Below are positions 34,611 through 45,632 of a stretch of DNA of 64,000 nt, in pieces. A model generated the notes under the pieces. It worked only from the letters and a program-made list of their open reading frames with translations, did no database searches and had not been told where the DNA came from. Position 1 is the first letter of the stretch; every line of letters starts with the position of its first letter. Source of the stretch: Brachionus rotundiformis (Eukaryota > Rotifera > Eurotatoria > Ploima > Brachionidae); NCBI GenBank assembly GCA_016802295.1, contig JAESIW010000199.1, forward strand, positions 396,095 through 460,094, written 5' to 3'. The position numbers and the translations under genes were made by a program.

Positions 34611-35601
34611 TTAAAAATCTTTTCCTACTTGAGCAATAAAGTAAGAAACCAATTTTTCGGCATCTTTGGCTTTAAGTTTAGCTATTTTAACTATTTCATT
34701 ATGATCTGAACCATCTTCTGCATCGTATTCAATGGCAACCTTGTCTGTAATAATTGAAAAGGCGACAACTTTAAGTCCGCAGTAGCAAGCTACGGTGGCC
34801 TCGTGTGAAGTAGACATTCCGACACAATCAGCACCATTCTTCAAGTAGAACAGGCTATCTGTCACTGTTTCATATGATGGTCCACTAATAGTTCCATAAA
34901 CACCTTCTTTTAGTTCTATATTGAGCTCTTTGCCACATTTATGCATCAGTTGTCTCAAATTTTTGTCATAAATGTTAGATATTGGAACAAATCTTGGCCC
35001 AAATCTTTCATCATTGTGCCCAACCAAAGGATTCTGCATAGACAAAAGTGGTAAACTGAAATGGTCTTTGATAAGGACTAAATCTCCGACATTCAGTAAG
35101 GGATTAAGTCCACCTGCAGCATTGGTTATAATTACAAGCTTGACTCCAAGTAACTTGAACACTTTGAGCGGAAGGGTGCACAAAGCAGTTGAATAGCCTT
35201 CGTAAGGATGAAATCTTCCTTGCATACAAATAACTGGTTGATCATTAAGTTTGCCGAATGCAAAGACTCCCTTATGACCATGTACAGTGGATCGCGGGAA
35301 TTCAGGTATGTCTGCATACTGAATTTCTTGCCTATCCACTATCAAATTAGCTATGTCGCTCAGACCACTACCACATATAATGGCTATGTTTGGCTTGATA
35401 TTCATTCGATCTTCAATCCATTTGGCAATTGAGCTTATTTTGTCATAATCATAATAGCTTAAGGTTATTTTAATTTATAAAAGTAGTCAAAAAATAATAA
35501 TTTATTGATTACGCGTTGGTGATTGCATCCTGGCTCAATAGTTGTGCTGGTAAATTAAATTCTTTTTTAATTATTTGGTTTATTAAATCAGTCTTTTCCA
35601 T
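34611..35601 (-). CDS. PNP: Purine nucleoside phosphorylase with Asn-to-Asp change in the base pocket
   Basis: Two exons, 35601-35513 and 35457-34611, give 311 residues. The trimeric PNP family cleaves purine nucleosides with phosphate in the cytosol. Visible motifs: phosphate loop GSGLSD, RSTVHGHKG, GRFHPYEGYS, TNAAGGLN, GPSYET (Glu226, purine-binding) and VGMSTSHEATVA. In vertebrate PNP the base-reading motif is TNKV with Asn243; here it is ITDKV with Asp268. The ribose-contacting His of NHEE is kept as DHNE. Exon 1 (MEKTDLINQIIKKEF) supplies the N-terminal helix; a start at the in-frame ATG at 35405 would drop 47 residues that match the family (YYDYDKISSIAKWIEDR). MTAP is the alternative, but GPSYET and overall motifs favour PNP. 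Confidence 0.92.
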
Positions 35602-36929
35602 TTTTAGTTTTTTTTGCCACTACCAAACAAACTTTTTCATAGAAATAAATTATTAAACAGTTGCGTGTCTTTGAGTTTTAATGCCTGCGGTTTTTTGGCG
35701 TAGTTATTTGGTATTTTTGGTACATAATGTATGAATAATTTTTGCTAAAATTTCCTTATATCATTTTTATTTAGCTTTAATAATTGTATAGATGAATTAA
35801 ATAGTTATTATTTTATTATGAATTATATAATTATAAAACTATTCTTGTGAAATAATAACAAATATTATAATTTTAGCAAAAAATTTAACCAAACAGTAAA
35901 TTAGAAAATTGGCTACATTCTTTTAAAATATAAATTAAAAATTTTCAAAATTTTCAAAAATAAATGTATCGTTTAATAAATAAATACAAAATTAATTTTT
36001 TTTTCAAATTTTTTAATAATAAATTTCTTATAAAGAGATTCTTTATTAAATTACTTTCAACTTTCATTTTAATAATTTTATACAAATAAATCTATTTTTA
36101 ATAAAAAATAAATATAAAATAAAATAAAAAAATAAAAATAAAACATTTTATTTATTTTATTTTAAAAAATTCATATTAAAGACAAAAATAAATATAAATA
36201 AATCAAAATATAAAAAAATTATCACTTATCTTTTTGTGATTTTATGAAATTTTCAAATATTTGATACTTAATAGTTAAATGAAATAGGCAGAATTTATCT
36301 ATAAAAATAACTTATTTCAGATAAGACAAAGCTTTAAACTTATTAATTGAAAAAAAACTATGGTGTCATCAAGGCTACAACCTAAGAATTCATATACTAC
36401 ACTGTTTAAATTTATATATATATATATATTTTAAAACTTGATTTGCATTTTATAATATCATTTACTTTAATCCTTTAATACCATAAGTCCATGGTCAACC
36501 ATATAATATTAAATTTGTTCTAATTTTAAATCAAAATTCTCAATTAACTATTTGATTATGTAATCGCTTTTTTAAAAAAAATTTATTACTTTAATCTAAT
36601 TTTATTTGATAAAGCTTTCCTTGAAACCAAAGATATTCTTGGATAATGTTTTCTTAAATTTCAAATTTTTTAGCATACAATTGCCATAAATAATGCTGAA
36701 TGGTAACTTTTAAAGATATAAATAGGAGATGAATTAATTCGTCTACCTTTTCTTTACAAACCTGTTTTATATTTTATGGACTTAAAAGATAGCTAAACTA
36801 AAAAAATCTTGTTTTATTAAATGCTGCATTTTAGATAATAATATCGCAACATTTAACAAGTTTTATTTAACTATATTATCTAACTAAATAACCGAGTTTA
36901 AAAGAGATATATTTCGAAAATAGAATAAA
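35602..36929. other. Intergenic region between divergent genes
   Basis: Upstream of PNP (-) and the GLUT-like gene (+). Extremely A+T-rich, with a (TA)n run at about 36412-36429. No exon recognised. Confidence 0.4.
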
Positions 36930-38794
36930 ATGAATTTTGATGATGAAAACATTTTGCAAAAACTCAACCCATACGAACAGATCACAAATCATAAACAGGT
37001 AATTTTAGATCATTTTTAATTAAGCATTTAAATTAATTTTTAAATTTTTTTCAAAAAGAGCTTCACACTGGCACTAACACTTTGCTGTCTCTGTATCACT
37101 TTAGCTTCTTTTCAATTTGGTTACAACATCAGCGCACTAAATTCTCCATCATATCTTATTAAATCATTTATCAAAAATGAGACTTTTATTTTTAAGCCTT
37201 ATTATGAACAAATTGAATCACTTAAATCAGCTGAAAGTACCTTTATGTCCAAAAATTTTCAACTTGATAAAGAAAAAAGAGAGTATAATAAACTTAAACA
37301 AGACTTAAATGAATATCAATTGTCATCATTATATGAAAATATTTTAAATAAAAAATTAAAAATAGATAATGAAATTTTCGCTCGATTTAACTGTACTGTT
37401 GAGGAGTATTTGGAAAAAATGGAAAATTTATTAGTCGAACAAAAGCACTATATAGAATTACTTAGATTAAAGCTTGTCCAAGAAGAGATTAGAGTTGACC
37501 AAGTGAAAGAAATTATCTGGACTGTTCTCAACTCTTTGTTTGTTTTAGGTGGCATGAGCGGAGCATTTGGATCAAAGTTTATAATGGACAAAATAGGACG
37601 CAAAATGAGCATGGTTTTGCACAATTTGTTTAGCATAACTGCATCCATTCTGGTCACCATTTCGACTCGTTATTCATCTCCTGTATTGGTTTTAGTTTCA
37701 AGGTTTCTCTTTGGTCTTCAGGGTGGTTTTGCTTGCAGCATTGTTCCAACCTATTTATCTGAAATTGCTCCGAATAAGTTACGAGGTAGAATTGGTGTGT
37801 TGCACCAGCTTTTCATCACACTTGGAATAGTCACTGCCCAGCTAATAGGCTTTAGACAAATACTTGGTTCACAAAATACTTGGAATTATTTACTAGCTGT
37901 TCCATTAATTCCAGCTATAGTGGGAAGTGTTGGTTTGTTGTTATTTTTTCCCGAGTCTCCAAAAGCACTGCTGGTTAAAAACAAGGAGGACTTGGCATTG
38001 GAAGCATTAAGAATCTTGAGAAATGAGTTTGATGTAAAGGCTGAACTTCAAGATATGGCTGATGAAATAAAAAAAGGTGATAGTGGTAAAAGCATATCAA
38101 TTATTGGGCTTTTTCGAGATAAAGAGCTCAGATTACCATTGTTTACTTCACTTGTTCTACAGGCTTCGATGCAGCTTTGTGGTGTTAATGCTGTAAGTTT
38201 TTATTATTTGAATAGATAAAAATAAAAAAAATAAAAAATTTTAAGATATTTTTTTATTCAGCAACAATTTTCAAAGAATCAGGAATCGAGAATGATTACA
38301 TCCAGTACGCTATATTTACTACTGGTTTGGTAAACATTTTGGCAACTGTAATATGCGTTCCTTTAATTGATAAACTTGGACGTCGTCCTTTGCTCCTGGT
38401 TTCATTGTCGGTCATGATTATAAACTACATATTTTTGGTCTTATCTCTAAGTCTTAAAAAAAATTATGAAATTTTAACTTATATTTCTTTAATTTGTATA
38501 TTAATTTTTATTCTTAGTTTCGCAGTTAGTTTAGGTCCAATTCCCTACATATATGCTGCTGAATGTTTCAGACAAAATTCTCGCAGCTCAGCAATGGCAT
38601 TGTGTAGTTTGGTCAACTGGACTTCGTCTTTAGTCTTAACACTTATGTTTCCTTTTATGCAACGTCTGATTCATCAGTATGTTTTTTTGATATTTACCGT
38701 AATTGTGAGCTTTTCATTTTTGGTTATATTAAAAAAAGTTCCAGAGACAAAAGGAAAAAATATAGATCAGATAATGAAAGAATTTAATTCATAA
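36930..38794 (+). CDS. GLUT-type facilitative sugar transporter (SLC2 family) with enlarged outer loop 1
   Basis: Exons 36930-36998, 37059-38192 and 38246-38794 give 583 residues. The major-facilitator sugar-transporter signatures are present: DKIGRKMS after helix 2, SRFLFGLQGGF, PTYLSEIAPNKLRGRIG, PESPKALL, QLCGVNAIFFYS, DKLGRRPLL, GPIPYIYAAE and the C-terminal PETKGKN. The exon 2/3 junction is set by homology: acceptor TTTTAAG|ATA gives IFFYSATIF; the read-through AVSFYY after the donor GTAAGT is a coincidence. Helix 1 ends near residue 46 and helix 2 begins near 173, so outer loop 1 is about 120 residues, charged and helical, with NET and NCT glycosylation sites. GLUT1 has about 30 there. 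Substrate not predictable. Confidence 0.88.
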
Positions 38795-39070
38795 AGTAAA
38801 AATTTATAAAAAATAATAAAAATTGTTGGATTTTATTTATCTTAAATGTAAAATTTTGAAATTATAAAAATTAGTTTAGTAGATTAAACAAAGCTTATCA
38901 ATGGTTATTTTATGATGTTTGTTTTTAAATTCAACTTCAAATTACAAGAAATTATTTTTTAAATAAAATATCTATTTAAAATTATATAAAAAATAATTAT
39001 GTATCTCAATTTTAAAACTTTTAAAATTGAAAATGATGTTAATCATTTAAAATTATCAAAATAAGAAAAA

Positions 39071-41609
39071 AGATTATTTATTTATTTATTTCATTGGACG
39101 CCTTATAGGCGATGAATAAAGAAAATAATTAAAAATAAATAAGACAAAAATTGTCTGTTCATCAATAAGAAAAAATAAAATAAAATATATATATGAATTG
39201 AAAATCTAAAGTTAAAAATTATTATTCAAAAATTTTTTTTTTCCAAATCAAACGTTTTTGTATCAAAGGACCACTAGTCATCAATGCAAACTTTCTTCCA
39301 GGTAAAAAATTTTTTTCTATTTTTAAGCTCTTGTTAATAAGGTTTCGTTTGGTCTAGTAAAATCTTTCATTAAGTTTAATTTCCATCATTTTCCAAACAA
39401 AGTTTTATTGAGTCACTTATTTTATTTGTTTAAATTTTCCCTATTTCTTTCAGTTTTTGATCAATCATTTGAGCCATGTTACTTTCAACGGTTTCATCTT
39501 CTTCCAAGTAATCTTGCAAGTCTTTTAATATTGATTTTTAACTTAGATCTAAATTTTCTTTTGTGCTTCGTTGAATTGTATGCACAATATGCGATGGGAA
39601 TGCATTATTTAAGTTCTTTTTATTGAAGTTTAAGTAGTTTTCCTTTTAGAAGTTTATCTTCCATTTTTTCTTTCGCCACTGCATTTAAGAAGTTGGTCGT
39701 TCGGGAGGTCAAACATTTGTTTTATAATGATCGATTCAGTTTTTTGTAATTTTTTAATTTGTCCTTTGTTAAGCACAAAGTTTTCAAAACAAAAGGTAGG
39801 CGTAGGTCTTACGAAAGTTTTACAAAGATGAATTTTTATTTTAGTTAATGAAAATTTATTTTCAATTAGGAGGCTTCTTATCGTATAAATTGACTTAAAT
39901 GCTGCTTTGGTTCTAAATTCTAGTTGGTCTTTATTTTGATTATTTCTATTCAATAGCACACCAACATATTTCAAATTTTCCACATATTTTATTTCCTGGT
40001 TATTCGTATTCAGAATTGAATCGATGCCGTTTAATTTTCCTCCAGATACAATAGATTGAGTTTCCGAGGATTAAATTTTATTGTCTGTTGAATCCCATTT
40101 TTTTCAAAAATATTTAGTGCTTCTTGTAGTTCTTTTAAGCTCTCCGTTAGAAGGAGGATATCATCTGCCTAATTATCACGCCTGTAAAGATGCCGTGAAT
40201 TTTAGGGCCTAGATTTTTTCCCTTGAGTTCATTAAGTCGATTAAGTCTTCTACATAAATTGAAAAGAGTTTTCAGGAAAGCGGACTCCCTTGTAGGAACT
40301 GTAGTCCTAAATATTTCACCTTTTTCATCATTGTTTGTTACCAATACCAGTGAGTTGTTATTATAATAATTTTTTAGACATCTTCATAATGGAGGTTGGA
40401 CTTTGTCTTTGAGTTACATGAATAAGATATCTCTATTTATTTAGTCAAATGCTTTACTTGCATCAATCGCACAACCGTAGACCTTCTTGTTTCGTTTATT
40501 ATACATACTTATTGTCTCTCTTACCTTGAATATTGCATGTGAACATGAGCTAATTTTTTTGAAGTCAAATTGTTTATTTGGATCATTGTGAGTTTTCATA
40601 ATTTCGTTAAGCATTATTTTTCCATTTTTTAAAGTATACATGGCTCTAGTATATTTATTTCATCAGTTTTTAGATTTTTTCCTTTATCACCATGACATGA
40701 TCTATCCAGGATTTGCTATTTTTGATAAGATAAGGTTCACGCTTTGATTAAATTTGTATTCTGCTACTTCTAGATTTTGATCTATCATTAGCTCAATAAG
40801 TTGCTAATCGAATTATTACTATGTGGCGGATCAGAATTCTAATCTTCAACCACCAATATTTCTTTTTCTGTGTTCTTCAACTTTAGGATGATATTTTCTA
40901 GGATGACTATGTCATGAATATGTTCGCTTGTAGATTTTTGAGTAGAGTCATTTGAAGTCAGAAAAACACCAATTATGATCATATTTACTAATTCAATGTG
41001 ACTTATTCTCTCATTTGTGAATACTACTTCATAGTCTATTTTGAAAGATTTATTTATTAACCAGCCTTTTCCCCTATAAGGTCTTCTTCTTTTGAATTTG
41101 TATTCCATTGCCGACTTGAAATATGCCTCCCTCTGATTTAGAATGAATTCTTTTATAATAGTTTCATTTTCAAATTGTCAGATTTCACAAAAAGATATTA
41201 TATCATTCGAGTTGATTAGTTTTTATACATAAAGATAGTTGCTATTTACATTTTAACAATTAAAATTAGCGATTCTAATAATTCTTTCGTCTAAGTAAAA
41301 GTCTTTTTTTAATATTTTGTGATTAATTTCCACGGATACCGTATCGAAAGGGTGAGTTCTCCTCGGGTTCATTATACAGTCTGTTTCTTTCTTGTCGTAA
41401 TTCACAGTCCAATTTTCTTTCTGCTTCTGTAAAATCAGGACTAATATATATATTTCTATGACATTCTCTAAATCTCAGTTTTTTTACTGCCAGAAGTACT
41501 GGATTTATTAACTTTGGTCTGATAATTCGACTAGGATAGGTCCTTTCTTACTTATATCTTTTGATTTAGTTTTTATCTGAGAATGTTCGTCAATTCTTTT
41601 TTTCAACAT
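39071..41609 (-). mobile_element. Degenerate non-LTR retrotransposon (endonuclease + reverse transcriptase)
   Basis: Minus-strand fragments run in LINE order. The apurinic-type endonuclease spans about 41330-40839 (DERIIRIANFNC; FTNERISHIELVNMIIIGV). The RT palm follows with HAIFKVRETISMYNKRNKK and GCAIDASKAFD (40641-40441), then an LFNL-type block (40344-40147) and the C-terminal thumb (39983-39654, NLKYVGVLLNR). The 3' end is marked by a CGCC...GGCG mini-hairpin and an (AAAT)n tail on the minus strand at about 39074-39092. Many stops and frameshifts make it dead. The 5' limit is uncertain because of the direct repeat starting at 41610. Confidence 0.75.
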
Positions 41610-41844
41610 ATTTTTGATATGGAGGTGATTGAGATGATAAAAATTCAGTAAAAATCCAGAATTTGTATTCATGCTTAAATCTCATTCAGATTTTTTTATA
41701 ATTTTTTTTCATCATTTGTTCGATTAGAAAGTGTATGAACAAGATTTCTCGGATTATTATCAAATGATGACAAAATTAAATATCTATCCATATTCTTATT
41801 TTCAAGTTCATTTGCGCTCTCATTTTTTTTTTCTAAAATAATCT
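41610..41844. repeat. Long direct repeat, copy A (235 bp)
   Basis: Starts ATTTTTGATATGGAGG and ends CTAAAATAATCT. It matches 42675-42902 nearly base for base apart from a 7-base indel and a few substitutions. The two copies exactly flank the CR1-like fragment, so this looks like a very long target-site duplication. Confidence 0.8.
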
Positions 41845-42674
41845 AGTAGTAGTAGTAGTACGCTGTTATCAGTTACCTGACGGAGTGACTAATTCACATT
41901 ACGCACTATTGACAGCATTTTATAACTAAATATTGACTATTTGGGATAAATAGTCTAATAAAATTAATTTTTAATTTGTTTTTAAATTTTAAAATATGTT
42001 TAAAATAAAATTAACAAGTTCGACAACAATAAAGGCGATTGCATAAAATAAAAGTAGAAGTAAAGCTGACTTTTAATTAGCTAGGTATTAAAAATGTTTT
42101 GATTTGCCTTAATAAAGTTGTCTAAACCTTCTTTGAACTTCACTGTCGTTGACGAGTCGACTAATTCTTGGCGGAGTAAATTCCAGTAAGGTACGATACG
42201 ATTTGTGAAGAAATGTTCGCGACGGCTTTTCAGCTGGCTCACAGGTTGCTTAATTAATCTTTTGTTTTGTCTTCTTATCCCAGCTGACGGCCCGTCTAAA
42301 CTAGTTGCTGGGGCAGTTACAACAGGGACCGTTCAGTTGACCTTATCTAGACCTCTTTGGATTTTAAAATATGCAATTAAGTCGCCTCTTATTCTTCTTG
42401 TGTACAAGTCTGTAAGTTCAAGATGTTTCAACCTCTCTTCATATGGTTTGTTTCTCAGCTCCGGGACTAGTTTAGTCGCCCTTCTCTGAACATCTTCGAG
42501 TACTTTTTGGTCACCCCTTAACTTTGGGTTCCAAACCGGCACTGCAAACTCAAGATGTGGTCTGATATAAGTAGAGTATAGTACTCTGAACATATCTCTA
42601 TCAACGTATGTAAAAGTCCGTCCAATCATACCTAATACGGTCCGTCCAATCATACCATAATACTAATTGATATA
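41845..42674 (-). mobile_element. 5'-truncated CR1-like LINE 3' fragment
   Basis: The minus strand is open from 42653 to 42333 and continues with minor breaks. It reads RVLYSTYIRPHLEFAVPVW, LKHLELTDLYTRRIRGDLI and, later, HFFTNRIVPYWNLL, the C-terminal part of a CR1/L2-type reverse transcriptase. The element ends at 41845 in a (TAC)n tail on the minus strand. At its 5' junction a 17-base segment (GTCCGTCCAATCATACC) is duplicated in tandem. Flanked by the 235/228-bp direct repeats. The fragment at 9399-9960 has the same layout. Confidence 0.8.
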
Positions 42675-42902
42675 ATTTTTGATATGGAGGTGATTGAGAT
42701 GATAAAAATTCAGTAAAAATTTGTATTCATGCTTAAATCTCATTCAGATATTTTTATAATTTTTTTTCATCATTTGTTCGATTAGAAAGTGTTTGAACAA
42801 GATTTCTCGGATTATTATCAAATGATGACAAAATTAAATATCTATCCATATTCTTATTTTCAAGTTCATTTGCGCTCTCATTTTTTTTTTCTAAAATAAT
42901 CT
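42675..42902. repeat. Long direct repeat, copy B (228 bp)
   Basis: Partner of 41610-41844; lacks seven bases present in copy A (CCAGAAT near 41656). Without the insert the two copies would collapse into one continuous stretch. Confidence 0.8.
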
Positions 42903-43079
42903 TTTTGAAATAATTTTTTTTAGATGACATTCTACGTCTTCAAACACTTATCTTAATGATAGGCTATCTATTGCTAAAAAGAACTTTTTAGCTATTAGCG
43001 AAAATTACGCTTTTTTTATTTTTTTTTCATGTAGTAAATGAAAATTAGAGTTAAAAGAATATCATTTACACTAATTAAT

Positions 43080-43413
43080 GATGGGATATAAGAGATAATT
43101 GTAGAATTGTCTCTAATCTTTTGAACTCAAAATCAGTGGGAAGTTCTGTATATGCTTGATCTTTAAGCAACTTTGCTTGATTCGAAAAAACAATTCTGCA
43201 CAAACTTTTCAGAATAATTGCATAGTTTATTAGAGTACTTTTTAATGGTGTGCAAAGTGAAAAAAATTGCAGAGTTATTTGCGTACTAATTTTATTGCAT
43301 TTAGCAAATCTGCTCAAAATTAAGCATTTTACATAACTAAATTATTATTCATAAAAAGTTATTCAAGTTTTTCTTAATCGCAACGGTCAAATTGAAAGGA
43401 ACTTAACAACCCC
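43080..43413. mobile_element. Diverged relative of the 9-bp-TSD MITE
   Basis: The right end (about 43320-43413) closely matches the right terminus of the MITE at 13307-13643: TAAGCATTTTACA, AACTAAATTATT, AAAAAGTTATTCAA and a final AACCCC. Interior blocks such as TTTTTAATGG(T/C)GTGCA also match, in reverse order or orientation. The left terminus is not recognisable, so the start is approximate. Confidence 0.5.
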
Positions 43414-44095
43414 GTGACTAAGTCAATTTATAAAGTCAATAAACAATCACAATTAGACCTGAGCTAAAAACCTTTTACAAGACATCGATGATGATTCACT
43501 TTGCAAAAACAAAACTAGACTCTGCATTATTTGACATAAACACAAGCAAACAAATGATGAGACTCAGAAAATCCTTTGAAAACGAAAAGTTTAGATTTAA
43601 AGTTTAATTGTTAATTTAGTTGCTTAAGATCTGCACATGCCACCATCGAGCTCAAACGGTGTTGTCAGTGCAGCATTAAATAAAAGCATTTTTCTCACTG
43701 TTTACCAGTGCTATTATTAAGAAAACATGATTTAATTAAAAATTTAGAGCTACTATGATTGGCTAATACAGATTTGGGCCTCTATCTTTCTAAAAATAGT
43801 GGCACTAAATTTTGTCTTTTATTCTAAGGATTAAAAAATTAGTTTATTGTAAATAAAGCTCCCATTTGATTTCGTATTTGAATTTAAATGGTGAAAGAGA
43901 GCTGAAATTTTCAGACTCTGTGTTATATCGAGGCGAAACCATTTGAATCCAATACAATTGCTTCCACCAAAGGTATTCACAATTCCATTGACAATGATAA
44001 CAACAATAACTACAATAATTGTTCATCAGTTTTAAACTTTTTTCAAAATAAAATAATTTTAATTTTACCTTTTAATATAAATAAATTTAATTAGA
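43414..44095. other. No feature recognised
   Basis: Mixed composition. A 50-codon plus-strand open stretch near 43455-43605 (KQMMRLRKSFENEKFRFKV) might be retroelement debris but I cannot assign it. Confidence 0.3.
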
Positions 44096-44115
44096 CCCCT
44101 AACCCTAACCCTTAA
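44096..44115 (-). repeat. Short interstitial telomere-like tract
   Basis: CCCCTAACCCTAACCCTTAA, about two and a half (TTAGGG) units on the minus strand, at the 3' edge of the retroelement relic. Too short to prove telomeric origin. Confidence 0.45.
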
Positions 44116-45013
44116 GGATTATGTCCATAAACCACCAGTACCCTCTTCGGGTGATTTGTGTCATTCTGAGGAATGTGTTTATTATTGAGCCTACTCTTCC
44201 GGCGAACGCTAAATAGTAATTCAAATAACCCCTGACTCTTTGGAGCATCTTACCCTTAGGATCTGAAATAAGGAGAGCGCGAGTCATATCCTTAACAAAC
44301 TTATCAGCCTCTGGAGTCCTACTATACCCAAGCCGTCCCAGTCTGCTCCTAGAAACCTTATCCTTTTAACCGGGTTTAGAACGGACTTTTTAGTGTTGAT
44401 AACCCAACCTGCTCTCTTAAGTTTAGCCCTTAGCTCAGACAAGAAGTCTCGGAGCTTATTCCTATCGTTATGAGCGATGATCAGGTCATCCAAGTGTCCA
44501 TAGGTATACTTAGTGAATGACCTGATGTATTTGAGAACACAGTTTAACAGCATTTGCTGTATATAAGGGGCTATCGAAAGTCCGAAGGGCATCCTGTGTA
44601 TTTTGGGTGTACAGGCACATTAAAGAATGCCTGTTTGAAATCTTTGGCTGACCGGTGGCACTGCCGCGGGTCAGTCGAGTTTATTAATAATTAAAATAGA
44701 GTTCGAAAGCTGCCGAATAATAGTTGGCAGCTTATATTTATACGCGTGTGTCGCATGGCCGATGCTTAATCACGTTTTACGGTGATATGCGCCTGGAAGG
44801 TGCGTCGGCCGGATTATCGGCCGATGGCACATACGACACACGTACATTGAAGTTCATCTTCACCCAATTCACCATGAGGACTAATGAAAAGAAACTCCTC
44901 ACCGATTGAGCAGAAGTTGAGGCGAATCTTAACCATTTATAATGTCTTTTCTTGTCCAAAATGATTAGTAGAAAAATTGTAGGATATTTAAAATTAGTGG
45001 TCTCTATTTTCAT
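44105..45013 (-). mobile_element. Rearranged RT/RNase H retroelement fragments
   Basis: On the minus strand, 45013-44777 encodes an RNase H-like end (FNVRVSYVPSADNPADAPSR). Downstream, about 44650-44105 encodes RT pieces: DFKQAFFNVPVHPKY, then after a deletion and frame change MPFGLSIAPYIQQML, YGHLDDLIIAH (variant of the Y-x-D-D site) and LQRVRGYLNYYLAFAG. RNase H normally follows RT, so two copies or a rearrangement are joined here. The NPAD-x-PSR ending and RT style fit DIRS- or retrovirus-like elements; the class is uncertain. The region is distinctly richer in G+C than its surroundings. Confidence 0.6.
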
Positions 45014-45632
45014 ATTAAAAATAGAAAATAAGCTTTAAATACTTAAAATAGAATTCAAAGCCATAAAATAAAATGTTGTCTTAATGAAGGATATATGGTC
45101 AAAAATTCAAAGAAGCAAATCTAAATTGACATCAACATTAAATATATTGTTAAATTGATATACATTGTAGTTAAAAGAATTTAGATCACAATCAAAGACT
45201 ATTTTTTTTTTCAAATTTTGTATAAAAAGAATGAAGGACAAAAATATGTAAATTTAAAATGCTTGAGTGGTTTTAAGGCAAAAACTTAATAAACACTTTA
45301 TATAAAATGATTTTAAAAAAAATAACTATATTTTTAAATTAAAAATTGTTCAAAAAATAAAAAATCTTACATTTTCATTAACTTAAAAAAAAAAAGAAAA
45401 TTGAAATGTAGATTGATTTTTTCTAAAAAAAAGTAATTCTAGTTTTATTTATTAACTTGTGTCTTTTTTACTATAACTAAATATTTATGAAAGCTATTAT
45501 TTTATTATACTAAATATTAAATGAGTACATTGAATTGGTTAATCAATCAATTTATTAAGATATAATTATATTTTATTCTGAGAAAATATCTTAAAATTTT
45601 TTTTAACTATTTGATTTCATTTGTAAATTTTG
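45014..45632. other. 3' flank of the DEG/ENaC gene, duplicated elsewhere
   Basis: Bases about 45249-45632 (read on the minus strand) match 56572-56957 on the plus strand at roughly 95% by eye, extending the DEG/ENaC duplication past the stop codon. The remainder shows nothing. Confidence 0.7.

Noticed and set aside
42205..42489. 94-codon plus-strand frame
   Set aside because: Antisense of the CR1-like reverse transcriptase, whose minus-strand translation carries the family motifs.
44724..44909. 61-codon plus-strand frame with G+C-rich codons
   Set aside because: Antisense shadow of the RNase H and flanking retroelement sequence.
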